DNA of 64,000 nt from Gordonia aichiensis NBRC 108223 (lineage in GTDB: Bacteria > Actinomycetota > Actinomycetes > Mycobacteriales > Mycobacteriaceae): positions 1 to 64,000 of the forward strand of contig NZ_BANR01000004.1 in assembly GCF_000332975.1 (NCBI RefSeq). The letters are read 5' to 3'. Positions 36,000 to 44,312 of this stretch are shown piece after piece. How positions within the stretch are numbered: position 1 is the stretch's first letter; each line of letters opens with the position of its first letter. A program made the translations under genes and the position numbers. Below the pieces are notes generated by a model. It saw only the letters and a list, made by a program, of their open reading frames with translations. It had not been told where the DNA came from and did no database searches.

Positions 36000-36002
36000 G
36001 TT

Positions 36003-37700
36003 CTAGAATCGGTAGTCGGCCGGAGGGATGGCCCCCGGCGGCACAGGTTCATCATTGTGTTGCGGCACAGCGGGATACTGGGGGGGCCGCGCGTCGGGCT
36101 GGCCCGTCGCCGGATATCCCTGCGGCGCGGGCGGCTGCTCCTGGTAGCCCGGTGGCGGCCCTTGATACCCCGGGGGTGGCCCCTGGAATCCGGGTGGCGG
36201 TCCCTGGTAGCCGGGTGGCGGCCCCTGTTGATACTCTGGCGGTGGCCCCTGGAACCCGGGGAATCCGGGACCGGGCTGTCCCGGATTGAACGAATCCGAC
36301 ACCGTCGCAGCGAGTTCCAGGAAAGCGTTTCGGGTATCGCGATTCATCTCATCGAGATCGATCTGTGCGCCGGATGCGAGATGGTCGTCGAACGGGATGA
36401 TCTGAACCGCGCGTGTACGACCCAGGAAGTGCTGGGTCAGCATGTCCAGGTCGATGGGTGCGCTGCCCGGCTTCGACGCCGAGATCACCACCACGGCTTG
36501 CTGGACGAGTCGCTGGTAACCGTGAGCGTTGAGCCAATCAAGTGTGGCCGCAGCACTTTCGGCCCCATCGACTGCGGGTGACGTGACAAGGACGATGGCG
36601 GTTGCCGAACTCAGGACGCCTTCCATGGCCGAATGCATCAGTCCGGTTCCGCAGTCGGTCATGATGATGTTGTAGTAGTTCTCCAGGATTCCGATGACCT
36701 TGAGGTAGTCATCGGCGCTGAACGATTCGGACACAGCCGGATCACGTTCGGACGCAAGTACTTCCAGGTGGCTGGCGGACTGCGAGGTGTGGCGCCGCAC
36801 GTCGGCGTACCGCGCGATGTTGGGATCATTGAGCAGCGAGCGGACCGTCGAGCCGGTTTGCTGCGGTACGCGGCGCCCGAGAGTGCCGAAGTCGGGATTT
36901 GCGTCGACCGCGATCACGTGGTCGCCGCGTAGCGATGCGAACGCCGACCCGAGTCCGACTGTGGTGGTGGTCTTTCCGACGCCACCCTTCAGCGAGAGTA
37001 CGGCCAGACGGAAGTCGCCCGCGATCGGTCGGCGGATGCGCGCGATCATGTCGTCGAGTTGTTGCTGCGACTTGCTCTGACCCAGGTTGATCAGACCGCC
37101 CGACACCGTGCTGAGCGCTCGACGCCATCCGGCTCTGCGTGCGGAGAAAGGTATGGGCGGTGCGGAACGCGGGTATCCAGGTGCGGCCGGCCCCGGGTAC
37201 CCCCCGGCGGGCTGTGACCCGGCGATCGGGTACTGGCCAGAAGGTGGTTGCGTGCCGAAGTGCCCCTGTGCCGGATAACCGGCCCGCGGGTTCACTGATC
37301 CGGGCGGGTACGGGGCTGCGAATCCCGACTGGTACGGGTCGGCGACGGAAGGGCCGGATGGTGGCTGCTGCGGTGTGGTGTACTGGCCGATGCCTGCAGG
37401 ATGAGCACCTGGAGACTGCTGGATTCCCCCGGTCTTGCCCGTATACCAGTCACGCTCGGCAGGTGGTTGCGGCGTCGACTGTGGCTCTGGCGAGGATGAT
37501 GGCCCGGCCACCGGAGGCTGCGGGGTTGTCCAGGGCGGCGCGAGCCGGTTGTCGACAACGGGTTGAGCGGTGTCCCCGGGCTGTTGTTCGGCCTTGTCAC
37601 GGTTTCCGCCGATGCTGGGGTCGATCCGATGATCGGTGTTGTCGCTTGCCGGCAACGACGCCGGTTGCGAGTGTTCGGCATGCGACATCTCGTTCATCAT
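36003..37700 (-). CDS. MinD/ParA-like ATPase with proline-rich tails (EspI-like)
   Basis: The 565-residue protein has three parts: a Pro/Gln/Gly-rich N-terminal region (about 1-185), a MinD-type ATPase core with deviant Walker A LKGGVGKTTTT (237-247), DANPDFGTLGRR and TDCGTGLMHSAM, and a C-terminal Pro-rich tail with tandem GPPPGYQ/GPPPGFQ units (encoded at about 36130-36250). A GGLINLGQSKSQQQ stretch precedes the core, as in EspI-type proteins of ESX loci, but no ESX genes are near. The start is uncertain: ATG codons at 37700, 37697 and 37688 follow GAGGGG. Possible roles are positioning or regulation of an envelope complex. Confidence 0.82.
   Translation of the reverse strand: MMNEMSHAEHSQPASLPASDNTDHRIDPSIGGNRDKAEQQPGDTAQPVVDNRLAPPWTTPQPPVAGPSSSPEPQSTPQPPAERDWYTGKTGGIQQSPGAHPAGIGQYTTPQQPPSGPSVADPYQSGFAAPYPPGSVNPRAGYPAQGHFGTQPPSGQYPIAGSQPAGGYPGPAAPGYPRSAPPIPFSARRAGWRRALSTVSGGLINLGQSKSQQQLDDMIARIRRPIAGDFRLAVLSLKGGVGKTTTTVGLGSAFASLRGDHVIAVDANPDFGTLGRRVPQQTGSTVRSLLNDPNIARYADVRRHTSQSASHLEVLASERDPAVSESFSADDYLKVIGILENYYNIIMTDCGTGLMHSAMEGVLSSATAIVLVTSPAVDGAESAAATLDWLNAHGYQRLVQQAVVVISASKPGSAPIDLDMLTQHFLGRTRAVQIIPFDDHLASGAQIDLDEMNRDTRNAFLELAATVSDSFNPGQPGPGFPGFQGPPPEYQQGPPPGYQGPPPGFQGPPPGYQGPPPGYQEQPPAPQGYPATGQPDARPPQYPAVPQHNDEPVPPGAIPPADYRF
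36140..36255. repeat. 21-bp tandem repeats encoding GPPPGYQ-type heptapeptides
   Basis: About five imperfect in-frame units (CCCTGG-ATCCGGGTGGCGG-like) encode the proline-rich tail of the MinD-like ATPase. The in-frame period predicts length variation between strains without frameshift. Confidence 0.75.
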
Positions 37701-37793
37701 CCCCTCGGGTGTCCGAAGACGTGCGTGTGCGGTTCGACCCACTGATAGTAGGGCGTCTCGCGTGGCGGGTCGCCGTGGTGTCGTCGCAGTCGG

Positions 37794-38315
37794 CTAGGAC
37801 GCCAGCAGAACTATGCTCAGAATGCCGGCCACCAGCAGCGACCCGCCGACCATGATGGCGGCCCAGATGCCGATGACGAGTTTGAGCGTGCGTGCGGGGT
37901 GGTTCTCGGAGTGCAGGTGCCACCCGCGGAGGACGAGGTTGTCGTAGAAGTACTGCGAGAGGGGCCCAGTGGGTTGGATCTCCCACCTGCCGGTGGCGGG
38001 CTCTCGCACGATGGCTGTGGACAGTTGGGTTCCGTGCCCGGCGAGGATGACTGAGCGTGCGAAGCCGAAGTCGCCGACTCGGTTGTAGCCGCCCGCGAAG
38101 TCGTCCCCGACACCGGTGACGCGTTGGACGAGGCCGTCGAAATCGGAGATGGTGAACTGATGACTGTCGTCGTCGAAGGTGATGAGCGCACTTTCGTCGT
38201 TGACGCGGGCCGCGATCTCGTTGATGGCAAGCTGCTCGATGGTGACACCCGGTGTCCCGTGCTGAGTGCTGAGCAGTCGCTGGATGGCTGCCGATGAGTT
38301 CTCGGGTGTGTCCAC
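37794..38315 (-). CDS. C-terminally membrane-anchored protein, unknown
   Basis: The 173-residue protein is mostly soluble with one C-terminal transmembrane helix (LKLVIGIWAAIMVGGSLLVAGILSIVLLAS). The soluble part has alternating beta-like segments (SALITFDDDSHQFTISDFDGLVQRV) and an ATGRWEIQPTGPLSQYFYDNLVLRGW stretch. No family is recognised. GTG 38315 is chosen because a TACGAT -10 box lies 7 nt upstream; ATG 38324 lies inside that box. It may be cotranscribed with the MinD-like ATPase downstream. Confidence 0.65.
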   Translation of the reverse strand: MDTPENSSAAIQRLLSTQHGTPGVTIEQLAINEIAARVNDESALITFDDDSHQFTISDFDGLVQRVTGVGDDFAGGYNRVGDFGFARSVILAGHGTQLSTAIVREPATGRWEIQPTGPLSQYFYDNLVLRGWHLHSENHPARTLKLVIGIWAAIMVGGSLLVAGILSIVLLAS

Positions 38316-38445
38316 GCGGGACATCGTATTGTCCCCGCGTCTCGGCGCGGTGCCGGAGCCCGAGGCGTGTGCCCGGCCAGCGATCGCCGGCGGCCGGAGC
38401 CACTACCGGTGACTGTGTAGATACAAGAAGGTGAGGATTGAACGA

Positions 38446-38883
38446 ATGCGCAAGGGTGGAATGAAGGTCGGAGTCCTGACGGGATTCTGCGCTGTGGCGT
38501 GCGTATCGATGGTGGGGTGCTCCTCGTCGGACGATTCGTCGACGGCCGAGCCAACCACGACGGCCAGCGCGTCGCAGATCGGCACCACTGGTAGCTCATC
38601 TACTGCTCCGGAGGGAAACGTGGACGGTAAGTCGGGGATGAGCAAGCAGCTCCTCGCGCAGTCGGTGTCCGAAGAACTCACGAAGAGCACCGGGCGCACC
38701 CCAGATGAGGTCCGATGCGAGGGAATGCTGGTCGCCGAGCCGGGCGCAACGCAGACGTGTGCCCTGCGCGCCGGGAGCAGCTGGCTTCCGGTCAACGTGA
38801 CAGCCACCAACGTGCAGGGCAACGGTGAGGTCGAGTTCACCGCGAGCGTCGGAAAGAGCCCGATCCCCGAGCCGGCGTACTGA
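38446..38883 (+). CDS. DUF4333-type lipoprotein
   Basis: The 145-residue protein has a lipoprotein signal (KVGVLTGFCAVACVSMVGC) with lipobox SMVGC, a Ser/Thr-rich linker, and a domain with VRCEGMLVAEPGATQTCALR, the two-cysteine core of DUF4333. Surface-anchored, function unknown. A GTGAGG lies about 9 nt before ATG 38446; GTG 38431 is possible. Confidence 0.75.
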   Translation: MRKGGMKVGVLTGFCAVACVSMVGCSSSDDSSTAEPTTTASASQIGTTGSSSTAPEGNVDGKSGMSKQLLAQSVSEELTKSTGRTPDEVRCEGMLVAEPGATQTCALRAGSSWLPVNVTATNVQGNGEVEFTASVGKSPIPEPAY

Positions 38884-38906
38884 ATCGCCTTGGCGTCGCG
38901 CCGGTG

Positions 38907-39896
38907 TCAGTCGATGTCCGACACGCTGGCAGTGAGCTGGGCTCGTGGCAGTGGTGTGGCGCCTGGCTCGCTGGAGGCGCGAGACGGCGCAATGCGCGCG
39001 CGTGATCGAGGTGTCGCCAGCACACCGGCCGCGCACCCGGCAATGACGAGGGCGGCCCCACCGAGTTCGACGTAGGTGGGTTGCTCACCGAGGAAGAGCC
39101 ACGCAGCGGTGATTCCGACGACCGGAACCAGCAGTGACATCGGCGCGACGCGGCTGGCCGGATAGCGCTGCATCAGCGATGTCCAGAGGCCCGACCCTGC
39201 GATGGTTCCGAGTAGCACCACATACGCGAGACCCCCCAGTGCTACGAGCCCCGATGCCGAACCAACGGTTGCAATCGAGTGCCAGCCCGCCGCGGGGCCC
39301 TCGACGGCCAGACTCAGCAGATACAACGGGATGGGCGGCACCACCGTCATCCACAAAGTCATACGCAGTGCGTCGCCCGAATTCGGTGGCAGTGCCAGTC
39401 GATTCCCGATGTTGCCGAACGCCCACGAGAGTCCGGCCAGGACGGTGAGCACGATCGGCACCACGACTCCGATGCCGAGCGTGCTGTGGCCCGCTCTGTC
39501 GACACCGATGAGCACGATTCCTGCGACTGCGATGACAATGCCGATGACTTGCACGGGAACGAGGCGCTCCCGCAGGAACACGACGCCGAGCAGCACCGTG
39601 AACGGTGCCGATGTCTGGAGCACGAGTGATGCCAGGCCGGTCGGCATGCCGATGTTCATCGCGAGAAAGAGAAACGCGAACTGCCCGACGCCGAACCCGA
39701 ACGCGTACAACAGGAACCACTTGATCTGCATCCGGGGGAAACGGACGAACAGCACCACCGGAACCGCCATCACGGCGAAGCGGAGCGCGGCGAAGAAGAA
39801 CGGCGGGAAGTGGTCGAGGCCGAGGCGGATCGCGATAAAGTTCAATCCCCACAACACCACGACAGTCAGTGCCAGCAAGCGATCACGCGTTGTCAT
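38907..39896 (-). CDS. EamA/DMT-superfamily transporter
   Basis: The 329-residue membrane protein has ten predicted helices in two EamA repeats, with VVVLWGLNFIAIRLGLDHFPPFFFAALRF at the start and LMQRYPASRVAPMSLLVPVVGITAAWLFLGE in the second half. RhtA/YdcZ-type exporters of amino acids or other metabolites share this fold; the substrate is unknown. The last 35 residues are hydrophilic. Confidence 0.87.
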   Translation of the reverse strand: MTTRDRLLALTVVVLWGLNFIAIRLGLDHFPPFFFAALRFAVMAVPVVLFVRFPRMQIKWFLLYAFGFGVGQFAFLFLAMNIGMPTGLASLVLQTSAPFTVLLGVVFLRERLVPVQVIGIVIAVAGIVLIGVDRAGHSTLGIGVVVPIVLTVLAGLSWAFGNIGNRLALPPNSGDALRMTLWMTVVPPIPLYLLSLAVEGPAAGWHSIATVGSASGLVALGGLAYVVLLGTIAGSGLWTSLMQRYPASRVAPMSLLVPVVGITAAWLFLGEQPTYVELGGAALVIAGCAAGVLATPRSRARIAPSRASSEPGATPLPRAQLTASVSDID

Positions 39897-40013
39897 GCAT
39901 CTATCGTCAACGGCACATCCGTGAAGAACAATCGAAATTAACTGATATGAGCATGTAGCAGAGCTACATTGTCACGCTGACAGCGCCGGGGTTGCAGACG
40001 GAATCAGAAAAGC

Positions 40014-40044
40014 GTCGACGGCACCGAGGGTCGGTGCCGTCGAC
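40014..40044 (-). terminator. Terminator hairpin of the LLM-type oxidoreductase gene
   Basis: A perfect 14-bp stem (GTCGACGGCACCGA at 40014-40027 with 40031-40044) and a 3-nt loop lie 32 nt past the stop of the minus-strand gene. No T-tract. Confidence 0.75.
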
Positions 40045-40075
40045 GATAACTGTGGTGCTGTCAGCGAGCGATGTG

Positions 40076-41098
40076 TCAGCGCCAGCCGAGCTCAGGAGCG
40101 ACGTCGTTGAGAATCGACTCCATCACGTGAGCGTTGTAGTCGACGCCGAGCTGGTTCGGGATGGTCAACAGCAGCGTGTCGGCGGCGGCGATGGCCTCGT
40201 CCTCGCGCAGTTCCTCGATGAGCTTGTCGGGCTCGGCCGCGTAGCTGCGGCCGAACCTGGCGAGTCCGCCCTCGAGGTGGCCGACCTGGTCCTGATCGTC
40301 GCGATCATGTCCGAAGTAGGCGCGATCCATGTCGGTGGTCAGCGGGAAGATGCTGCGGCTCACCGAAACCCGTGGTTCTCGGTCATGTCCTGCCTTCTCC
40401 CACGCGTCACGGAAACGTTGGATCTGCTCGGCCTGCAACTTGTGGAACGGGATGCCCGTGTCCTCGGTCAGCAGCGTCGAACTCATGAGGTTCATGCCCT
40501 TCTCGGCAGTCCATTCGGCGGTGGCGCGACTACCGGCGCCCCACCAGATGCGGTCGCGAAGTCCCTCGGAGTACGGCTCGATGCGGAGCAATCCCGGCGG
40601 GTTGGGAAACATCGGCCGCGGGTTGGGCTGTGCGAACGCGGTTCCTTCGATCACCTTCAAGAACACGTCGGTGTGCGCACGCGCCATGTCGGCGTCGGTC
40701 TCACCTTCGGCGGGGACGTAGCCGAAGTACTTGTAGCCCTCGATCACCTGCTCGGGGGATCCCCGGCTGATGCCGAGTTGGAGTCGGCCGTCGGAGATGA
40801 GGTCGGCGGCGCCGGCGTCCTCCGCCATGTACATGGGGTTCTCGTAGCGCATGTCGATCACCCCGGTGCCGATCTCGATGCTGTTCGTTCGTGCGCCGAC
40901 CGCCGCGAGCAGCGGGAACGGTGACCCGAGTTGGCGTGCGAAGTGGTGCACGCGGAAGTACGCACCGTCGGCGCCGAGCTCTTCGGCGGCCACGGCGAGG
41001 TCGATGGATTGATGCAAGACATCTGACGCCGTCTGGGCCTGCGAGCCAGGAGACGCCGACCAGTGCCCAAAGGACAGGAAGCCGATTTTCTTGGTCAT
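40076..41098 (-). CDS. LLM-class flavin-dependent oxidoreductase
   Basis: The 340-residue luciferase-like TIM-barrel protein begins KKIGFLSFGHWS and contains ADGAYFRVHHFARQLGSPFPLLAAVGART, GTGVIDMRYENP, LQLGISRGSPEQVIEGY and WWGAGSRATAEWTAEKG. Such enzymes use reduced flavin for monooxygenation or dehydrogenation; the substrate is unknown. It is divergent from a LysR gene, which is a likely regulator. A CGGAC-TGCG-GTCCG dyad (41111-41124) lies 12 nt upstream. Confidence 0.87.
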   Translation of the reverse strand: MTKKIGFLSFGHWSASPGSQAQTASDVLHQSIDLAVAAEELGADGAYFRVHHFARQLGSPFPLLAAVGARTNSIEIGTGVIDMRYENPMYMAEDAGAADLISDGRLQLGISRGSPEQVIEGYKYFGYVPAEGETDADMARAHTDVFLKVIEGTAFAQPNPRPMFPNPPGLLRIEPYSEGLRDRIWWGAGSRATAEWTAEKGMNLMSSTLLTEDTGIPFHKLQAEQIQRFRDAWEKAGHDREPRVSVSRSIFPLTTDMDRAYFGHDRDDQDQVGHLEGGLARFGRSYAAEPDKLIEELREDEAIAAADTLLLTIPNQLGVDYNAHVMESILNDVAPELGWR

Positions 41099-41110
41099 GT
41101 GATATACAAC

Positions 41111-41124
41111 CGGACTGCGGTCCG
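41111..41124. promoter_or_regulatory. Dyad upstream of the LLM oxidoreductase gene, possible operator
   Basis: CGGAC (41111-41115) and GTCCG (41120-41124) are perfect arms around TGCG in the LLM/LysR divergent region. Confidence 0.4.
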
Positions 41125-41212
41125 ATTATTCCGTTGAGGGCAGGGTGGTCGACGCTCAGCGCACCGTTAAGTCATGAGTCGGTGATTGTCTCGGTCGTCG
41201 TAGCATCGCTTC

Positions 41213-42097
41213 ATGGATGTCAAGCGCCTGCGGTTGCTGCGTGAGTTTGCCGACCGTGGTTCGGTGGGCGCGGTCGCTGACGCGATGCACATGACGCCGT
41301 CGGCGGTTTCGCAGCAGTTCAAGGTCCTGACCAAAGAAGCGGGTGTCGAACTGCTGGAGGCGGACGGCAGGCGGGTACGGCTGACCGCCGCGGGACAGGC
41401 GCTCGTCCTGCGCGCCGACGAGGTGATTGCCGCGGTTGAGCGTGCGCAGGAGGAAATGGCCACGTACCGCTCCGGTCGGTCGAGGGTGCGGCTCGCGATG
41501 TTCCCATCCGGTTCGACGCTGCTACTGCCCGCGGTCCTCGACCGTGCTGCCGCCACCGAGATCGAGGTCGATGCGTCGCACCTCGACGTCGGCTATCCGG
41601 ACGCGCCACCCGCGCTGGCCGATTTCGACGTCGTGGTCACGCACCGTGACGAACGTACGGCCGCGGTGGCCTCGCCGCGGGTGCGCGTCACGGAACTCAT
41701 GCGCGAGCCACTCGATGTCGTCGTCCCCCGTACGTCGTCTCTTGCACAGCGGGATTCGGTGTCGGTCGCGGAGTTGGCCGATCACGACTGGATCAGTGTC
41801 GAGGGAGGATTCCCGGTCGACGACGTACTGCTCTCGATCTCGGCGGTCACGGGCGTGGCTCCGCGGGTGACGCAACGGATGCTCGACTTCACCACCATCG
41901 AGGCTCTCGTCGCGGCGGGGCACGGCATTGCGTTGATGCCTCGGCACGCCTCGCGGCACCCCGGTGTGAAACCACTTGTTCTGGAGGGTGTTCGAGCGGC
42001 ACGAGTCTATGAAGCGCTGACAAGACCTCGACCGCGTCGAGCGGTCGCGGCGGTGGTCGGTGCCCTGGCGGACGCGGCAGCCGACCTTGCGGAGTGA
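41213..42097 (+). CDS. LysR-family transcriptional regulator
   Basis: The 294-residue regulator has an N-terminal winged helix (MDVKRLRLLREFADRGSVGAVADAMHMTPSAVSQQFKVL) and a periplasmic-binding-like effector domain (from about 90). ATG 41213 follows TAGCAT (41201-41206) by 6 nt, a leaderless arrangement. It is divergent from the LLM oxidoreductase gene and convergent with the frameshifted MFS gene. Effector unknown. Confidence 0.9.
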   Translation: MDVKRLRLLREFADRGSVGAVADAMHMTPSAVSQQFKVLTKEAGVELLEADGRRVRLTAAGQALVLRADEVIAAVERAQEEMATYRSGRSRVRLAMFPSGSTLLLPAVLDRAAATEIEVDASHLDVGYPDAPPALADFDVVVTHRDERTAAVASPRVRVTELMREPLDVVVPRTSSLAQRDSVSVAELADHDWISVEGGFPVDDVLLSISAVTGVAPRVTQRMLDFTTIEALVAAGHGIALMPRHASRHPGVKPLVLEGVRAARVYEALTRPRPRRAVAAVVGALADAAADLAE

Positions 42098-42107
42098 GCC
42101 TCCGGGG

Positions 42108-43342
42108 TCAGGCCGTGGTAGCCCGGCGCCGTCGAGGCATCGCTGCGAGCAGGACGCCGAGGGCTGCCAGTATCCCGACATAGGCGGTGATCCCGGCCCA
42201 GCCGAAGGCCGAGTAGGTAAGCCCGCCGAGCGCTCCGACTACCGAGCTGCCGAGGTAGTAGTGGAAGAGATACAGCGACGACGCCTCTGCGCGGTGCTCG
42301 GTCGCCCGCGCCGACACCCAACCGCTTGCCACGGAATGTGCGGCGAAGAACCCTGCGGTGAAAAAGAACAGCCCGATCACCACTGACCAGAGGTGGTCGG
42401 GAAGTGTGATCAGCAAGCCAACCAACATCATCGACGTCGAAGACACCAGTACGCGACGTCGTCCGAGGCGGTCGGCGAGGCGGCCACCCCAGGCCGATGA
42501 CACGGTCCCGGCGAGGTACATCAGGAAGATCGCCGCGACGACGCCCGCGGGGAGTCCGAAAGGCGCACCGAGCAACCGGTATCCGACGAAGTTGTAGACG
42601 GTGACGAAACCGCCCATGAGCACGAGGCCAGTGCGAACAACGACACAAGTCCCGGATCACGCAGATGCCCAACGAGGTTGCGTCCTGTGGCGCGCAGCGA
42701 GACGGGCTGCGGAGTGAAGAACTGCGAACGAGGGACCATGCGCCAGAACGCGATGGCGAACACGAGCGAGACGATTGCCGCGACCTCCAGCGCCCACTGC
42801 CACGACACCACGTCGACTGCAAAGCCTGGAATGAGGCGCCCGACCAGTCCGCCGATCGTCGTGCCCGCCACATACTTACCCATCGCCCCACCGAGCGAGC
42901 CGCCGTCGACCTCCTCGGCGAGATACGCCATGGCCACCGCGGGTACTCCGGCACACAGCAGGCCCTGCAGCGCGCGACCGGCGAGAAGGAACTCCATCGA
43001 CGGCGCCCACGGGAGCAGTAGTCCGATGACCGACGCCGCGACTGCGGACCCGACCATCAGCCGGACCCGGCCATACCGCTCCGACAGCGCACTCGCAGGG
43101 ATGATCGCGACGGCAAGCAGGCCGGTCGTCAGGGAGACCGCGAGCGCCGAGGTCGTCGGGGACACGTGGAAGTGCGACGACAGCTGCGGTAGCAGCCCTT
43201 GGACGTAGTACAGGGCCATGAAGGTGGTCATGCCCGCCGCGAACAGCGACAGCGTCGCGCGTCGATAACCGGGGGAGCCGGGAACGTGTTTGACGGGCTC
43301 GGTGGCTGCGGAGCGGAGGGCGGTGGTTGTCACTGAATCCAC
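42108..43342 (-). pseudogene. MFS transporter (YnfM-like) split by a one-base deletion
   Basis: Two overlapping minus-strand frames encode one 12-helix MFS protein: 43342 to about 42626 (N-terminal part ending ...DPGLVSLFALA) and about 42625 to 42108 (continuing VLMGGFVTVYNFVGYRLLGAPFG). Inserting one T in the sense-strand sequence GCC-TCGTGCTCATGG, near 42625, restores an uninterrupted reading frame (LALA-F-VLMGG) as in YnfM-type exporters. Motif A GRLADRLGRRRV is in the second part and RYGRVRL in the first. Either a real inactivating mutation or a sequencing error. A LysR gene is divergent. Confidence 0.85.
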
Positions 43343-43391
43343 TGTTGCCGATGCAGCAGCTATGTGGAAATGAATGTTTCAGCACTAACTA

Positions 43392-43405
43392 ATTCATAAA
43401 TGAAT
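43392..43405. promoter_or_regulatory. AT-rich dyad between MFS and LysR genes, probable LysR box
   Basis: ATTCAT and ATGAAT are perfect arms around AA, inside an AT-rich intergenic stretch unlike the GC-rich surroundings. It fits a T-N11-A operator. The LysR gene's -10 box TAGAGT (43415-43420) follows directly. Confidence 0.5.
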
Positions 43406-43427
43406 AGCGGCAGGTAGAGTGCTTTCT

Positions 43428-44303
43428 ATGTATGACGATCTCCGCTGGTTCATCGCGATCGCCGAGACGCAGAACCTCACCGCGGCAGCCGATCGCGTGC
43501 ATTCCTCGCAGCCGACGCTCTCGCGGTTCCTCGGCCGGCTCGAACGCGACCTCGGCGTCGCGCTCTTCGATCGTGATGGTCGACGACTCGTCCTCAACCG
43601 ATTCGGCCGGGCCTACCTCGATCGCGCGCGGCGTGCGGCGTCGCAGTTGGAGGCCGGGCGACGCGAGCTCGACGACATGCGCGCCCCGGCACGCGGCGCC
43701 GTGCGGCTGGCGTTCCTGCACTCCTTCGGGCTCGGACTGGTGCCCGAACTCATCAGCGGCTTCCGTAGCGAGAATCCGGAAGCTCGATTCACGCTGACCC
43801 AGGATGCCGCGGCGACGGTCGTCGGGCACGTCGTCGACGGCGAGGCCGATCTCGCTGTCGTCGCGCCCCGGCCGATGCGGACCGATATGGCGTGGGCGCG
43901 CGTCGCGGAGCAGAAGCTTGCACTGGTTGTTCCGCGCGAGCACCGCTTCGCAGGACGTGATCAGATCGGCATCGTCGAGGCTGCCGACGAGGAGTTCGTC
44001 GTGATGCAGCACGGCTACGGCATGCGACGGATCTTCGACGAGATCTGTGCGGCAAACGATCTCACCCCGTCGATCGCGTTCGAGTCGTCGGAACTGGCGA
44101 CGGTGTCCGGGCTTGTCGCCGCGGGCCTCGGCGTCGGGGTGGTTCCCGTCGAGGAGTCGGCGCGACACCCCGGCGTCGAGCTCATCCCGCTCGCAGGAGA
44201 ATCGCGTGAGATCGGACTGACCTGGTTTCGTGGTCGACCACTGAGCGACGTATCGTCGCGGTTCCGTGACTTCGTCGTGGCGCTCGGTGCCGTCGAGGTG
44301 TGA
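43428..44303 (+). CDS. LysR-family transcriptional regulator
   Basis: The 291-residue regulator has an N-terminal winged helix (YDDLRWFIAIAETQNLTAAADRVHSSQPTLSRFLGRLERDLG) and a substrate-binding domain. ATG 43428 follows TAGAGT by 7 nt, so the mRNA is probably leaderless. It is divergent from the frameshifted MFS exporter, whose regulation it probably controls, as in YnfM/YnfL-type pairs. Confidence 0.9.
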   Translation: MYDDLRWFIAIAETQNLTAAADRVHSSQPTLSRFLGRLERDLGVALFDRDGRRLVLNRFGRAYLDRARRAASQLEAGRRELDDMRAPARGAVRLAFLHSFGLGLVPELISGFRSENPEARFTLTQDAAATVVGHVVDGEADLAVVAPRPMRTDMAWARVAEQKLALVVPREHRFAGRDQIGIVEAADEEFVVMQHGYGMRRIFDEICAANDLTPSIAFESSELATVSGLVAAGLGVGVVPVEESARHPGVELIPLAGESREIGLTWFRGRPLSDVSSRFRDFVVALGAVEV

Positions 44304-44312
44304 AGTACAGTG

